A program made the position numbers and the translations under genes. Source: Novosphingobium sp. AP12 (lineage in GTDB: Bacteria > Pseudomonadota > Alphaproteobacteria > Sphingomonadales > Sphingomonadaceae). Taken from it: a stretch of 64,000 nucleotides of DNA. Shown one piece after another: positions 17,985 through 26,084 of this stretch (positions within the stretch are counted from its first letter, which is position 1; every line of letters begins with the position of its first letter). The notes beneath the pieces are model-generated. The model ran no database searches, was not told where the DNA came from, and saw nothing but the letters and a program-made list of their open reading frames with translations. The stretch is taken from NCBI RefSeq assembly GCF_000281975.1, contig NZ_AKKE01000040.1:1-64000 (forward strand), read 5' to 3'.

Positions 17985-18277
17985 TGGGCAAGGAACCCGG
18001 CCTCGACGAGCTCCATCGATCGATGCAGGAAGCGGCGGAGCAAGGCGATTTCGAGCGCGCGGCCCTGTTGCGCGATCGTATAAGTCTCCTGCGCGGTGTG
18101 CCGGACGGCGCTTCGACGGGCGATTTCGATCCCTCCGGCCTCGTTCGTCAGCAGCCGGGAGCCATGGGATTGGGAACCAGCCAGCAACATGTGACGCCGC
18201 CTGCCGGATGGACGCCGCCCAAAAAGCCGGACCCGATGACCAGTGGCCGCCGCCGCACCCGCAAGGGCAAATCCTGA
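17984..18277 (+). CDS. Small UVR-motif protein
   Basis: A 97-residue protein. Residues ~7-38 form one UvrB/UvrC-type UVR helical motif ('EAAEQGDFERAALLRDRISL'). The rest is Pro/Gly-rich and ends in a basic tail ('GRRRTRKGKS'). UVR motifs mediate protein-protein contact, as in UvrB-UvrC and McsA. There is no nuclease domain, so this may be a small adaptor. The ATG overlaps the upstream stop (tgatg), making it the second gene of a coupled pair. Confidence 0.75.
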   Translation: MGKEPGLDELHRSMQEAAEQGDFERAALLRDRISLLRGVPDGASTGDFDPSGLVRQQPGAMGLGTSQQHVTPPAGWTPPKKPDPMTSGRRRTRKGKS

Positions 18278-18284
18278 TACGCCT

Positions 18285-18307
18285 GGCCGGCGATGGGCAC
18301 GCCGGCC
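18285..18307. terminator. Perfect hairpin between convergent genes
   Basis: ggccggcg / cgccggcc is a perfect 8-bp stem with a 7-base loop, in the 31-bp gap between the UVR-motif gene and the converging reductase gene. No T run follows on the + side. Confidence 0.5.
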
Positions 18308-18308
18308 C

Positions 18309-19172
18309 TCAACTCTTCCTAACTACGATGTCCGCCATCCAGTTGAGGGGAGCATGCATCCCGTGCCTGCGCGCGAGGCGGGCGATGACACCGTTGCGCG
18401 CGTCGGCCTCGGTAGGCCGGCCCGCGAGACGATCCGCCAGTATCGAGTTGACCGAGTCTGCCGGCCCCGCGCGATACCCCTCGACCACCTCGTCGGCCAG
18501 CGCATCATCCAGAGCGGCGCCTTCGGCCCTCCCCACCATGACGCATTCCCGCACCAGCGCGCGCATAAGGTCTGCCACCTCCGCGTCGTTCACAATACCG
18601 GCGGGCTTGAGGGTGAGCGCGCTGGCTGCGCCCGCGCAGTTGATGGCGAGCTTCTTCCACGCCGCCGTCAACCAGTCGCCGGTCACCCGGACATCGATGG
18701 GACTGTGGGCGAATAGATCCACGAAGGCCTCGCCGTTAGGACCTGCCGGAACGATCATGCTGCTACTGCGCCGCTGTACTACCACGCCGGGAGCGCTGCG
18801 CTCGGCAGGAATGTCGACGATCGCCGGGACCACGCAGTCGGAGGGGAGCGCGGGAAAGCGGGAGAGATGCTCGACCCCGTTCTGCAGGATCGCGACCCGC
18901 GTATCCGGGCCCATCAAGTGTTCCAGCCAGAGCGAGGCGCCGTCGGCGTCGTAAGCCTTGGTGACGACGATCACCCAGTCAACCGGCGTAGCGGCCGCGG
19001 GGGCCGACAGGATGCGCGGCCGGCTCTCCAGCACGCCTGTCGGCGTTTCCACTCGCAGGCGTTCGAACTGCGTGCGAACGCAGAGGGATACGTCGAGCCG
19101 GTCGTCGTGGATCAGCCACGCGCCCACTGTCGCGCCAACCGCGCCCGCTCCAACGACGGCAACTCTCGTCAT
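18309..19172 (-). CDS. 2-dehydropantoate 2-reductase family (PanE/ApbA-like)
   Basis: A 287-residue NADPH-dependent reductase-like protein. The Rossmann motif is 'VAVVGAGAVGATVGAWL'. 'VIVVTKAYDA' carries the conserved Lys and 'ILQNGVEHL' follows. In the C-terminal helical domain, 'AAWKKLAINCAGAASAL' contains the catalytic Lys region (K-x-x-x-N). The family makes pantoate for CoA, but many paralogs reduce other 2-keto acids, so panE itself is not assured. ATG 19172 follows GGAG. It lies 19 bp after the DedA gene on the same strand. Confidence 0.78.
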   Translation of the reverse strand: MTRVAVVGAGAVGATVGAWLIHDDRLDVSLCVRTQFERLRVETPTGVLESRPRILSAPAAATPVDWVIVVTKAYDADGASLWLEHLMGPDTRVAILQNGVEHLSRFPALPSDCVVPAIVDIPAERSAPGVVVQRRSSSMIVPAGPNGEAFVDLFAHSPIDVRVTGDWLTAAWKKLAINCAGAASALTLKPAGIVNDAEVADLMRALVRECVMVGRAEGAALDDALADEVVEGYRAGPADSVNSILADRLAGRPTEADARNGVIARLARRHGMHAPLNWMADIVVRKS

Positions 19173-19191
19173 GTCATTTCTCCGCCCGGCT

Positions 19192-19782
19192 TCATCGACG
19201 ATGGAGACCTTCGTCCCCGTCGTGCCGCGCCACGTACCAACGATACAAGCGCAGGCCCGCATAGGCAGCCGACGCCAGTGCCAGTCCGGCCAGTACCACG
19301 TGCTCCACCGACCGCAACCGGCCGAATACGGCTTCCACGCCCTGGCCGAATATATAGCCGAGAGCCGTGAACAGCGGTCCCCATATCGCTGCGGCGACAA
19401 GGTTCAGCGCCATGAAATGCAAGGTGCGGATCCTGGACGTTCCCGCCGCCGCCGGGCTGATGGTTCTCAGGCCGTAAAGGAACCGGAAACTCAGGATGAA
19501 GATGGTCGGGTGCCGCTCCAGCCGGTCCATGGCGTTGGCGAACGCCGGACGCGCGACGATCCGCCGCAGCCACGGGGACTGCCGGAAATGCCGTCCGGCG
19601 AAGAAGAACACCTGATCCGCCACGAACGAGCCCCCGCTTGCCGCCAGTGCCGCTTCGACCGGATCGATCAGTCCGCGATGCGCCAACAGCCCGCCCAGCA
19701 GGACCACCGTTTCACCCTCGATCCCCGCCCCCAGGAACAGGGCCAGCAGGCCGTAGCGCAGGACGATGGTTTCGAGCGTCAT
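19192..19782 (-). CDS. DedA-family membrane protein
   Basis: A 196-residue polytopic inner membrane protein. The DedA blocks are visible: 'ALFLGAGIEGETVVLLGGLLA' near the N-terminus, 'FVADQVFFFAGRHF', and 'FILSFRFLYGLRTISPAAAG', the R-x-x-x-P-x-x-A-G motif. DedA/VTT proteins are linked to lipid flipping and envelope homeostasis. An in-frame GTG at 19791 adds three residues; neither start has a strong ribosome site. It is divergent from a phospholipase-D-type phospholipid synthase, which fits a membrane lipid theme. Confidence 0.88.
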   Translation of the reverse strand: MTLETIVLRYGLLALFLGAGIEGETVVLLGGLLAHRGLIDPVEAALAASGGSFVADQVFFFAGRHFRQSPWLRRIVARPAFANAMDRLERHPTIFILSFRFLYGLRTISPAAAGTSRIRTLHFMALNLVAAAIWGPLFTALGYIFGQGVEAVFGRLRSVEHVVLAGLALASAAYAGLRLYRWYVARHDGDEGLHRR

Positions 19783-19883
19783 TGGGGACACTTGCCCGAT
19801 GGCGCTGCCGGCGACCAGCCCCTACCGGTACTCTGCCGGCATGGGAGTGGCGTCATCGGATATTGCGCCTAGTATGGGCCTTG

Positions 19884-21281
19884 ATGACTGAAACGTTCCT
19901 GCAATCGGGTACGATCTACTACGCCTGCGAGTGGCTGATACGTATCCTGATGCTCATGGTGATCCCGCTGCGCCGGACGCCGGAAGCCACGCGCAGCTGG
20001 CTTCTGCTCATCTTCTTCCTCCCCATTCCGGGACTGCTGCTCTACCTGGCGATCGGCCGGCCGCGCTTTCCCCGCTGGCGAGGGCAACGCTTCGAGACTG
20101 CCGCATCGATCCTGTCGCCTCGGTTGCAGCCGCTCCAATGCGTCGACGCGCCGGGCGAGGCGGCGAGGCTCGCCGCGAAGCTCGGAGGATTTCCGGCCGT
20201 TTCGGGTAACTCCGTCGAACTGTTGGGCGATTATGACGGGACCATCGACCGTCTTATCGAGGATATCGACGGGGCTCGTTCCCATGTCCGGCTGCTTGTC
20301 TACATCTTCGCGGACGATGCGACAGGCAGCCGCGTCGCCGCCGCCCTGGCGCGGGCAGTGGAACGAGGGGTGGCCGTGCACGTGATGTTCGACCCCGTCG
20401 GCTCGCACCGGTGGAAGAAGGGCGCGCTGGCCATGCTCGCCGCCACAGGTGCGCAGGTCCGGGAGGCGTTGCCCTTCCACTGGCTGCGGGAGCGGACGCG
20501 GCGTGACATGCGCAACCACCGCAAGCTGTTCCTCATCGACGGAACGATCGGATACGCCGGATCGCAGAACATCGTCGACAAGGGTTTCCGCACGGGCATC
20601 GAGAACCGTGAACTCGTGGCCCGCGTGACCGGTCCCGCCGTCGCCGAGATGACGGCGGTCTTCCTGTCGGACTGGTTCCTGGAAACCGAGGTGATGCTGG
20701 ACGATGGCGTGACGATACCGGCTTCGACCGGCAACGCACAGGCACAGCTTCTTCCCAGCGGGGCAAACTATCCGCTCGAGGGGTTCCAGACCTTGCTGAT
20801 CGGGCAGCTTCACCGCGCCGTCCGCCGCGTGGTCATCACCTCGCCCTACTTCATCCCGGACGAGAGCCTCCTTGAAGCGATGCGCACGGCGGTTCTTCGC
20901 GGCGTCGAGGTAGACCTGATCGTCTCCGCCGTGGTCGATCAGCCGCTCGTGAGCCTCGCCCAGCGTTCCTACTACGACGACATCCTGCGCGCCGGGATCA
21001 GGGTCCATCTGTACCGCGACTACCTCCTCCACGCCAAGAACGTCAGCATCGATGGCGAACTGGGCATCGTCGGCTCCAGCAACGTCGATTTGCGATCGTT
21101 TCAGCTGAACGAAGAGGTCAGCCTGCTGCTCCATGACCGGGGAAGCATCGGTGCTCTGGAAACTGTGCAAGCCGGTTACATCACGGACAGCGACCCCCTC
21201 AGCATCGAAGCATGGCGGAAACGGCCCCGCATCCGCAAGATCGCCGAGAACATCGCGCGATTGGTCAGCCCCCTGCTCTGA
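19884..21281 (+). CDS. Cardiolipin-synthase-like phospholipase D protein
   Basis: A 465-residue membrane protein. Two N-terminal helices lie within residues 1-60 ('LMLMVIPLRRTPEATRSW', then 'LLLIFFLPIPGLLLYLAIG'), as in bacterial cardiolipin synthases. Two PLD catalytic motifs follow: 'NHRKLFLIDGTIGYAGSQN' and 'LHAKNVSIDGELGIVGSSN', each H-x-K-x4-D. The enzyme would condense phosphatidylglycerol to cardiolipin at the inner membrane. The ATG at 19884 was chosen because the preceding in-frame codons fall in the divergent promoter. Confidence 0.9.
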   Translation: MTETFLQSGTIYYACEWLIRILMLMVIPLRRTPEATRSWLLLIFFLPIPGLLLYLAIGRPRFPRWRGQRFETAASILSPRLQPLQCVDAPGEAARLAAKLGGFPAVSGNSVELLGDYDGTIDRLIEDIDGARSHVRLLVYIFADDATGSRVAAALARAVERGVAVHVMFDPVGSHRWKKGALAMLAATGAQVREALPFHWLRERTRRDMRNHRKLFLIDGTIGYAGSQNIVDKGFRTGIENRELVARVTGPAVAEMTAVFLSDWFLETEVMLDDGVTIPASTGNAQAQLLPSGANYPLEGFQTLLIGQLHRAVRRVVITSPYFIPDESLLEAMRTAVLRGVEVDLIVSAVVDQPLVSLAQRSYYDDILRAGIRVHLYRDYLLHAKNVSIDGELGIVGSSNVDLRSFQLNEEVSLLLHDRGSIGALETVQAGYITDSDPLSIEAWRKRPRIRKIAENIARLVSPLL

Positions 21282-21356
21282 AGAACACCTGATAGAGCCA
21301 TCCGTCGGTTGCGACGCCGAAGCACGCGGCGGCCATGGCCTGTCTCCCGACAAGTA

Positions 21357-23942
21357 TCAGCAAACCGGGAACATGGCGGAAACCGTCGCGGCGAAAGCAC
21401 CGAGATGCACTGCCAGTTCGCTTGCGAAAGGGGGGCGGACGATCGCATGATGGTCTACATCGGCGACGATGCGGGTGGTCAGCCCCTTCAGATGGCGCCT
21501 CCAGCCAATGAAGCCGTCGACGTTGAGGAAGCGGTTGATATACCTTTGGTTGTGGCAACTCACGATCATCGCTGGTCCGTCGAAATCCCGTGGGACATGA
21601 TCGTGCGCCGCCTTGAGGAATGACCGCGCCACGCCGCGCTCCGCAGCCGGCACCCATGCCGGCAGAGTCGTCGAACGCTTGCGCATGAGGTAGGCGCCGA
21701 AGGCGTTGCGCTTCTTCAAGGCAGCGCGGGCCGTCTCGACCAGGCCGTACCGTTCACGCTTCCGGTGCCAGGCGGCGCGGATCCACTTCCATGTGGCGCC
21801 CAGCGAATGACGCGTACCCGTGTTCGGCGCGTCGACGAGAACGAGCCCCACGTCATCACCGTCAAGGCGCAGGCGACAGGCGAGTTCATGCGCGAAGCGC
21901 CCGCCGAAGGAATAGCCGAGGATTAAGTACGGCCCTTCCGGCTTGCGTTCGCCGATGGCCTGCATGAAACGCACCATGATCGCGTCCATGCTCATGTCGC
22001 TGCCGTCGCTGACCGCCGGGCTTATGGTCAATCCATAGAGCGGCTGGCGCGCCACCAGTTCGCGGGCAAGCGAGATGTAGCTGAGCGGGCGGCCATGCAC
22101 ATCGGGAACGCAGAAGATCGGAATTCCCACGCCCTGCTTCTGCAGCGCCACGAGCGGCTCGTCGCCGGCTGCCGGATCGTTCTCCAGCGCTTCCTGGAGC
22201 AACCTCGGGGTGGGTGCATGCGCCAACAGGGCCGGGGAAATGGCGCGCCCGAGCACCTGCTCCAATGTGAGGGCGACATTGACCGAGGCCAGCGAATTGC
22301 CACCAAGCTCGAAGTAATCGTCATCGAATCCGACATCGCTGATGCGCAGTTCCGCCGCGATGACATCCGCCGCCGCGCGGGCGATCGGGGACAACTCATC
22401 CGGCGAAGACGACGGCCGCGGCGGCTCAAAAAGAGCGGGGAGCGCATTCCGGTCGATCTTGCCGGACATCGTCTCTGGCAGCGCCTCCGCCTTGTGCAGC
22501 CAGTCGGGCAGCATGTGCTGGGGCAACCATTCGCCGAGGCGCGAGCGGACATCGGCGAGCGTGAGCCCGTCGGTCTCGTCACCGGCTACGTAGGCGACCA
22601 GCCGCTCCTTGCCTTGCGGGTCCGATGCAAGGGCGACCGCCGCCTGGCGTACGCCGAGAAGGCCCAGCAGATGCGTCTCGATCTCGCCGGGCGCGATACG
22701 GAAGCCCCGCAGCTTGATGAAATCGCCCTTCCTTGCGACGAACTCGACGGTGCCTCCCCGCCACCTACCGATGTCGCCCGTCCGGTAGAGCCGCTGTCCG
22801 GGATTGTCGGGATCGGCGATGAAGCTCCGGGCCGTCTGCTCCGGATCATTGACGTATCCGCGCGCCAGCATCGGGCCGGCAATGTGGATTTCCCCCTCCT
22901 CGTCGCCGACGACAGGCGAACCGTCATCGCGCAGGATCAGGATGACCGCATCGCAGATCGGCTCTCCCAGTTCGGGATCGGAGGCGGCGGTGCGGGGGAC
23001 ATAGGCTACGGTGCTGCAGGTCGTCGCCTCGGTCGGCCCATAATGATTGAATATTCGTTCGACGCTGCTGCGAGCATACAGCTTCTGGACCAGACCGATG
23101 GAGAGCTTTTCCCCGCCGACGTTGATGGCAAGGACGCTGTCGGGAATCTGGCCGGCATCGGCCAGTTCGGCAAGCACGGATGGCACCGTGTTCAGCATGG
23201 TCGGCCGTTCCCCGGAGAGGAATGGCTCCCTGGGGTGTTCCTTCAGCAGGACTGTCCCGCCCGAGGTGAGGGGGCCGAATATTTCGAAGACCGAAGGGTC
23301 GAAGCATATCGAAGATGCTGCCACGACCCGTGACAGTTCCTGCTTGGTGTACGTGTCCGCCGCCCAGGCCATCATGCGCGTGGCGGTATGTTCCAGCATC
23401 ACTCCCTTGGGCTGGCCCGTGGAACCGGAGGTGTAGATCACATAGGCCAGGGACCTGCCGTCCCCGCGATCGACAAACGGAGGACGCTCCGCAGCGCCGC
23501 GCGGCGGCGAAGCCCAGGCCCCGCCCTCGGAGATGTCGAGCACTTGTCCGTCGAAGTTGCCGAATATGTCGCGCTGTACGTCGGTCAGCAACGCCCGGGC
23601 GCCGCTGTTATCCATCATGTATCTCAGGCGTGCTTCGGGATAGGCCGGGTCGAGCGGCAGATATGCGCCGCCCGCCTTGAGAATGCCCAGAACACCGGCC
23701 ACCAGGTCGAAGGATCGCGCCATGCAGATGCCGACGAGACGTTCCGGCCCAACCCCCATCGCAAGCAGGCGATGGGCGATCCGGTTGGCGCGGTCGTCCA
23801 GTTCGGCATAAGTGATGAAGCTGCCGCGGTGCTCCACCGCTACTGCCTCGGGAGTGCGCTTCGCCTGGCGCTCGAAACCGTATTCGAGCCGTGTCTCGAC
23901 GCCGGACCGCATGCTGCCGATTTTCAGCGCCTCGTCGAGCAT
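21357..23942 (-). CDS. NRPS-like A-PCP-TE protein without condensation domain
   Basis: An 861-residue three-domain protein. Adenylation domain, ~20-500: 'YVIYTSGSTGQPKGVMLEH' (A3), 'FDPSVFEIFGPL' (A4), 'FNHYGPTEATTC' (A5), 'YRTGDIGRW' (A7), 'RKGDFIKLRGFRIAPGEIE' (A8) and 'MSGKIDRNALP' (A10). Carrier domain, ~515-590: 'DDYFELGGNSLASV', phosphopantetheine Ser near 549. Thioesterase, ~610-860: 'GYSFGGRFAHELACRL' with Ser near 677, 'LVLVDAPN' and a late 'DVDHHAIV' His. It can activate, load and release one amino acid or hydroxy acid but has no C domain to make a peptide bond. It is the last gene of a minus-strand run with a DUF6875-like gene. Confidence 0.92.
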   Translation of the reverse strand: MLDEALKIGSMRSGVETRLEYGFERQAKRTPEAVAVEHRGSFITYAELDDRANRIAHRLLAMGVGPERLVGICMARSFDLVAGVLGILKAGGAYLPLDPAYPEARLRYMMDNSGARALLTDVQRDIFGNFDGQVLDISEGGAWASPPRGAAERPPFVDRGDGRSLAYVIYTSGSTGQPKGVMLEHTATRMMAWAADTYTKQELSRVVAASSICFDPSVFEIFGPLTSGGTVLLKEHPREPFLSGERPTMLNTVPSVLAELADAGQIPDSVLAINVGGEKLSIGLVQKLYARSSVERIFNHYGPTEATTCSTVAYVPRTAASDPELGEPICDAVILILRDDGSPVVGDEEGEIHIAGPMLARGYVNDPEQTARSFIADPDNPGQRLYRTGDIGRWRGGTVEFVARKGDFIKLRGFRIAPGEIETHLLGLLGVRQAAVALASDPQGKERLVAYVAGDETDGLTLADVRSRLGEWLPQHMLPDWLHKAEALPETMSGKIDRNALPALFEPPRPSSSPDELSPIARAAADVIAAELRISDVGFDDDYFELGGNSLASVNVALTLEQVLGRAISPALLAHAPTPRLLQEALENDPAAGDEPLVALQKQGVGIPIFCVPDVHGRPLSYISLARELVARQPLYGLTISPAVSDGSDMSMDAIMVRFMQAIGERKPEGPYLILGYSFGGRFAHELACRLRLDGDDVGLVLVDAPNTGTRHSLGATWKWIRAAWHRKRERYGLVETARAALKKRNAFGAYLMRKRSTTLPAWVPAAERGVARSFLKAAHDHVPRDFDGPAMIVSCHNQRYINRFLNVDGFIGWRRHLKGLTTRIVADVDHHAIVRPPFASELAVHLGAFAATVSAMFPVC

Positions 23943-24017
23943 CGCTGCATCCCGGACAAGGTACGCGGAGCAGTGGCGAAGATCGGGGCTGCCAATTCGT
24001 CCCCTCGGCGCGCCAGG

Positions 24018-24737
24018 TTACGCGCTTGCGGGGTTCGCTGCATTTATCCTGGCCGCAGAAGTGTGGCCGAGCGCCTCGACCCGGCTATGTGCAGCCTGGC
24101 CGAAACGCTGCAGATAATTCTCCAGGCAACGCGGGTCACTCAGCATGAACGGAGCATCGAAAACCGTCATGCGCCGGATCGCCAAACTAATGACAGGTGC
24201 CTGCAAGGCGCGAAAATCGGGGTTGTGGACGCCTGAGGCCGGGCAGTCGGGGTAGAACTCTCCGATCATGAGGCCCTGGCCGACGAACATGGGCTTGAGC
24301 TGTTTCTGCACCCGCTCGATCAACTCGGCACCGGCTCTTGCCGGCAGGTGGGAGAATACGACGATGACCGCGCGGTACATTTCCTCCTCATGCCCCACGG
24401 GATCGTCGAACTCGGGGAAATAGGACCGGACGGTGTCGATGCCCTGTAGCAAGTCCCGCTCGTCTATCTCTTCGCGGTCGCAAAGCGCGATCTGAAGCAT
24501 CCCCTTCTTCGTGGCACCGGCCGCGAACGGGCATACGGGGCCCGTGCGTCCGAGATCGGGATGTCCCGCACGCAGGAAATCCAGGACATACTTGCAAATG
24601 GAAATCAGGGCCTGCCGAGTCACGGAACCGCCCGGAGCGTCCGTCTCGCGCATGACTTCGTCTACGGTCCGCAAGGAGGAAAACAGGCCGTCTTCGCACC
24701 AGACGCGGGGACCGGCGCCGAAGGTTTCGTCTCGCAT
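24018..24737 (-). CDS. DUF6875-like protein of unknown function
   Basis: A 239-residue soluble protein that I believe matches DUF6875, an uncharacterised domain that I recall occurring beside NRPS-like genes. Landmarks are 'GRTGPVCPFA' near residue 60-75, 'MYRAVIVVFSHLP', 'LKPMFVGQGLMIGEFYPDCP', 'GVHNPDFRALQAPVISLAIR' and 'DAPFMLSD'. The Cys-Pro, His, Glu and Asp positions could form a metal or catalytic site, but this is a guess. The start at 24737 has GGAGAAGGC directly before it; an upstream in-frame ATG at 24773 has none. The gap to the NRPS-like gene is 75 bp. Confidence 0.7.
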   Translation of the reverse strand: MRDETFGAGPRVWCEDGLFSSLRTVDEVMRETDAPGGSVTRQALISICKYVLDFLRAGHPDLGRTGPVCPFAAGATKKGMLQIALCDREEIDERDLLQGIDTVRSYFPEFDDPVGHEEEMYRAVIVVFSHLPARAGAELIERVQKQLKPMFVGQGLMIGEFYPDCPASGVHNPDFRALQAPVISLAIRRMTVFDAPFMLSDPRCLENYLQRFGQAAHSRVEALGHTSAARINAANPASA

Positions 24738-24778
24738 GCCTTCTCCATGATAGCCTGACACCGGATCGGTCATACAAA

Positions 24779-24988
24779 TCAGGAGAGGATAGGACCTCCG
24801 AATGCGTAGAAATCATAACGGACATTCGGATTAACACTTTTTCTCACCGTCCTTGCGCCCCTGAATAAGCGCACCAGTGTCTGGGCAAGCCCTCTCCCCC
24901 ACGTGTCTTTATCACTGGCAAGATACGGTCGGAAACCCTTGAATCCGCCGGGTTTGAGCCATCCCTCCCGGTCCGCACGGCTCAACAT
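24779..24988 (-). CDS. Candidate small ORF, 69 residues, between GT4 and DUF6875 genes
   Basis: A short frame that begins 18 bases after the glycosyltransferase stop and ends 41 bases before the DUF6875-like start, so it fits the spacing of the operon. The product is basic, with an Arg-rich middle ('LVRLFRGARTVRKS') and an aromatic C-terminus ('NVRYDFYAFGGPILS'). No family is recognised. Codon use is less GC-biased than its neighbours (AGA, AGG, TTA, AGT codons), and the Shine-Dalgarno is poor (GGCGG touching the ATG). It may be a small partner or precursor peptide, a remnant, or chance. Confidence 0.4.
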   Translation of the reverse strand: MLSRADREGWLKPGGFKGFRPYLASDKDTWGRGLAQTLVRLFRGARTVRKSVNPNVRYDFYAFGGPILS

Positions 24989-25006
24989 TCCGCCGCAAGC
25001 TGAGAG

Positions 25007-26083
25007 CTATATTGCGGCTGGGTCGAGAACGCTGCGGTCATCCCCGTCGAACAACCCGGGCCGGGAACGCTCGTGCCCTGCGATGATCGATCGATACAGG
25101 GCGAGGTACTCCTGCGCCATGCGTCCGGCGCTGAAGCGGCGCTCTATGCTGCGACGCACGGCTCGCCGGTCGAGTTCTCCGGCTCTGGCCACTGCCGCGA
25201 CGGCGTCCTCGACATTGTCGACGAGAAATCCGTTAACGCCGTCCTCGATGATCTCGAGCATCGACCCGCGGCGCGTGGCGATCACGGGGGTCCCGCAGGC
25301 CATCGCCTCGATGACGGAAAGGCCGAACGGTTCGTCGAAGTTGACGAGATGAAGCAGCGCCCGCGCTCCGCCGAGAGCCTGAATACGAGCCAGCCCGCCC
25401 GCAGGGCCGTGGAACCGAGCGAAACGATCGTCCAGCCGAGGCTCTACCTCGCGGTGGAAGTAACCTTCGTCCTGCACGATCCCGTGAAGGTTCAGCCGCC
25501 GCCCCGACGCTTTCGAGACCTCGAGAGCCTCCCGAACGCCCTTGTCGGGATGGACGCGGCCGAAGAACAGCAGGTCGTCCGATCCGATCGGGTCGAAAGC
25601 GAACGCCTCGAGATCGATACCGTGATGAATGGTGGCGGCGTAGCGCAATCGCGGGTGACGGTCCGCGGCACTGATCGCTACGTAGTGCACCGTGTCTTGG
25701 AACGCTTCGTACATGGGCAGGATACGCTCGGACGAGAAGCCGTGGATCGTAGTCACCATCGGCGTGTCGATCATGCGGCAAAACGCATGGGCCGGGAAAT
25801 CCGCCTGGTTGTGGATGATGTCGAAGTCGCCCGCCCGTTCGAACAGGTGCGCAATGTGGCGATACTCCCAGACCTTCGCATCGATCGCCGGATCTTCGCC
25901 ATAGGGGGCGGGAACCACGCCATCGAGCCGGCCTGAAGTCATGCTGTCGAGCGTGGCGAACAGGGTCACTTCCACGCCGCGCGCAACCAGGGCCTCGGTG
26001 AGCAGGCTGGTGACCAGTTCCCACGGTCCGTAATGCCGCGGGGGAGTCCGCCAAGCTATAGGAGCGAGCATTGCAACTCGCAC
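25007..26083 (-). CDS. Glycosyltransferase family 4
   Basis: A 358-residue GT-B glycosyltransferase. The N-terminal 'VAMLAPIAWRTPPRHYGPWE' is characteristic of a bacterial GT4 subgroup. The donor-site region is 'DDLLFFGRVHPDKGVREALE', followed by 'VNFDEPFGLSVIEAMACGTP', the E-x7-E motif. It transfers a sugar from a nucleotide donor to an unknown acceptor in the cytoplasm. I chose GTG at 26083 because homolog-like sequence begins 'VRVAMLAPI' and it follows the GH13 stop by one base; a TTG at 26101 would overlap that gene. Confidence 0.87.
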   Translation of the reverse strand: MRVAMLAPIAWRTPPRHYGPWELVTSLLTEALVARGVEVTLFATLDSMTSGRLDGVVPAPYGEDPAIDAKVWEYRHIAHLFERAGDFDIIHNQADFPAHAFCRMIDTPMVTTIHGFSSERILPMYEAFQDTVHYVAISAADRHPRLRYAATIHHGIDLEAFAFDPIGSDDLLFFGRVHPDKGVREALEVSKASGRRLNLHGIVQDEGYFHREVEPRLDDRFARFHGPAGGLARIQALGGARALLHLVNFDEPFGLSVIEAMACGTPVIATRRGSMLEIIEDGVNGFLVDNVEDAVAAVARAGELDRRAVRRSIERRFSAGRMAQEYLALYRSIIAGHERSRPGLFDGDDRSVLDPAAI

Positions 26084-26084
26084 G

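Noticed and set aside
21357..23942. Siderophore NRPS reading
   Set aside because: There is no condensation, cyclisation or epimerisation domain and no MbtH or siderophore precursor genes nearby; the TonB receptors are over 10 kb away.
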